Shown piece by piece: positions 39,417-40,011 of a stretch of DNA of 40,011 bases. Source of the DNA: an uncultured bacterium (GTDB taxonomy: Bacteria; Bacteroidota; Bacteroidia; Bacteroidales; Bacteroidaceae); contig CAJMQU010000043.1 in the NCBI GenBank assembly GCA_905215555.1, positions 1 through 40,011 on the forward strand, read 5' to 3'. The position numbers were made by a program, and so were the translations under genes. The notes below the pieces were generated by a model. It was not told where the DNA came from, did not search any database, and was given only the letters and a program-made list of their open reading frames with translations. Each line of letters opens with the position of its first letter. Within the stretch, counting starts at the first letter, position 1.

Positions 39417-40011
39417 ATGGAAAACTTAAAGAATGTAGCGCCTGTTGAAGACTTCAACTGGGATGCTTATGAAAATGGCGAAACCTTCGGTGGTGCCAGC
39501 CACGAAGAGTTGGAAAAAGCTTACGACAGTACGCTTAACAAAGTTAACGACCGTGAGGTAGTTGACGGAACTGTAATCGCGATGAACAAACGTGAAGTTG
39601 TTGTGAACATCGGTTACAAATCAGACGGTATCATTCCTTTGAATGAATTCCGCTACAATCCCGACCTGAAAGTAGGTGATACGGTAGAAGTATACATCGA
39701 AAACCAGGAAGACAAAAAAGGACAGTTGGTTCTGTCTCACCGTAAAGCTCGCGCTACTCGCTCTTGGGACCGTGTGAACGCTGCTTTGGAAAACGAAGAA
39801 ATTATCAAGGGTTACATCAAGTGCCGCACGAAGGGTGGTATGATCGTAGACGTATTCGGTATCGAAGCTTTCTTGCCGGGTTCTCAGATCGACGTGAAAC
39901 CTATCCGCGACTACGATGTATTCGTTGGCAAAACTATGGAATTCAAGGTTGTTAAGATCAACCAGGAATTCAAGAACGTGGTTGTTTCTCACAAGGCTCT
40001 TATCGAAGCTG
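39417..40011 (+). CDS. rpsA: 30S ribosomal protein S1, 5' part (runs off the window)
   Basis: The frame opens at ATG 39417 (MENLKNVAPVEDFNWDAYENG) and stays open to the window end, 198 codons. It contains the first S1 RNA-binding domain (REVVDGTVIAMNKREVVVNIGYKSDG, in pieces, about 46-72, closing with QLVLSHRKA). The second domain begins near residue 130 (IKGYIKCRTKGGMIVDVFGIEAFLPGSQID, in pieces). S1 binds mRNA leaders and assists initiation on the ribosome, which matters in Bacteroides because Shine-Dalgarno sites are weak. Codon choice looks like that of a highly expressed gene and differs from the AT-rich genes upstream. The full protein of about 590-600 residues would continue to the right. 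Confidence 0.97.
   Translation, partial: MENLKNVAPVEDFNWDAYENGETFGGASHEELEKAYDSTLNKVNDREVVDGTVIAMNKREVVVNIGYKSDGIIPLNEFRYNPDLKVGDTVEVYIENQEDKKGQLVLSHRKARATRSWDRVNAALENEEIIKGYIKCRTKGGMIVDVFGIEAFLPGSQIDVKPIRDYDVFVGKTMEFKVVKINQEFKNVVVSHKALIEA

Overview
The window reads as a chromosome segment from a gut Bacteroides or close relative. The evidence is a SusC/SusD pair, Bacteroides-type promoters (TTTG, 19-21 nt, TAnnTTTG), a methylmalonyl-CoA decarboxylase operon of the propionate pathway, secreted proteins with Bacteroidetes signal peptides and lipoboxes, and ribosomal protein S1 at the right edge. No rRNA, tRNA, transposase, integrase or CRISPR array was seen.

Layout. 1-410: the tail of an unidentified gene, a strong terminator and a small Cys-rich protein. 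448-4971 (minus): a MarR-controlled tripartite efflux operon (MarR, TolC-like, HlyD/EmrA-like, DHA2 MFS), with a 10-bp-arm operator overlapping its promoter. 5128-8495 (minus): a SusA-like GH13 amylase and a periplasmic TPR protein. 8599-13382 (minus): methylmalonyl-CoA epimerase, carboxyltransferase, a lipoprotein fusing a lamin-tail domain to an OadG-like anchor, the biotin carrier and the OadB-type sodium pump. 13527-15938 (minus): a stand-alone TonB-dependent receptor. 16297-17124 (plus): a type II pantothenate kinase flanked by two different tandem arrays, both with an exact 11-nt period.

17197-38822 is the most interesting part. It looks like a polysaccharide utilisation locus built around a sialic-acid (nonulosonate) catabolic core. 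A divergent ROK-family regulator faces N-acetylneuraminate lyase and an AGE-family epimerase. These are followed by SusC/SusD, three paralogous secreted propeller-like proteins of unassigned family, a PKD plus PQQ-propeller surface lipoprotein, a 927-residue propeller-like protein ending in a T9SS-type sorting domain, an MFS sugar-acid permease, a YhcH/NanQ-like protein, a creatininase-family hydrolase and a tail-fibre-like protein. There is no recognisable sialidase (GH33), sialate esterase or hexosaminidase here. The unassigned propeller-like proteins are therefore the natural candidates for releasing or binding the sugar acid. The inferred route is capture by SusCD, release by the secreted proteins, uptake by the MFS carrier, ring opening by the YhcH-like protein, cleavage by the lyase to ManNAc and pyruvate, then conversion to GlcNAc by the epimerase.

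In the lines I counted by hand, the secreted module and the regulator are much richer in A+T than the cytoplasmic enzyme genes around them, which suggests a mosaic origin. 38823-39416 is a long non-coding stretch with a terminator, a 22-nt-period repeat array arranged as a large palindrome, and a near-perfect promoter for rpsA, whose 5' part closes the window.
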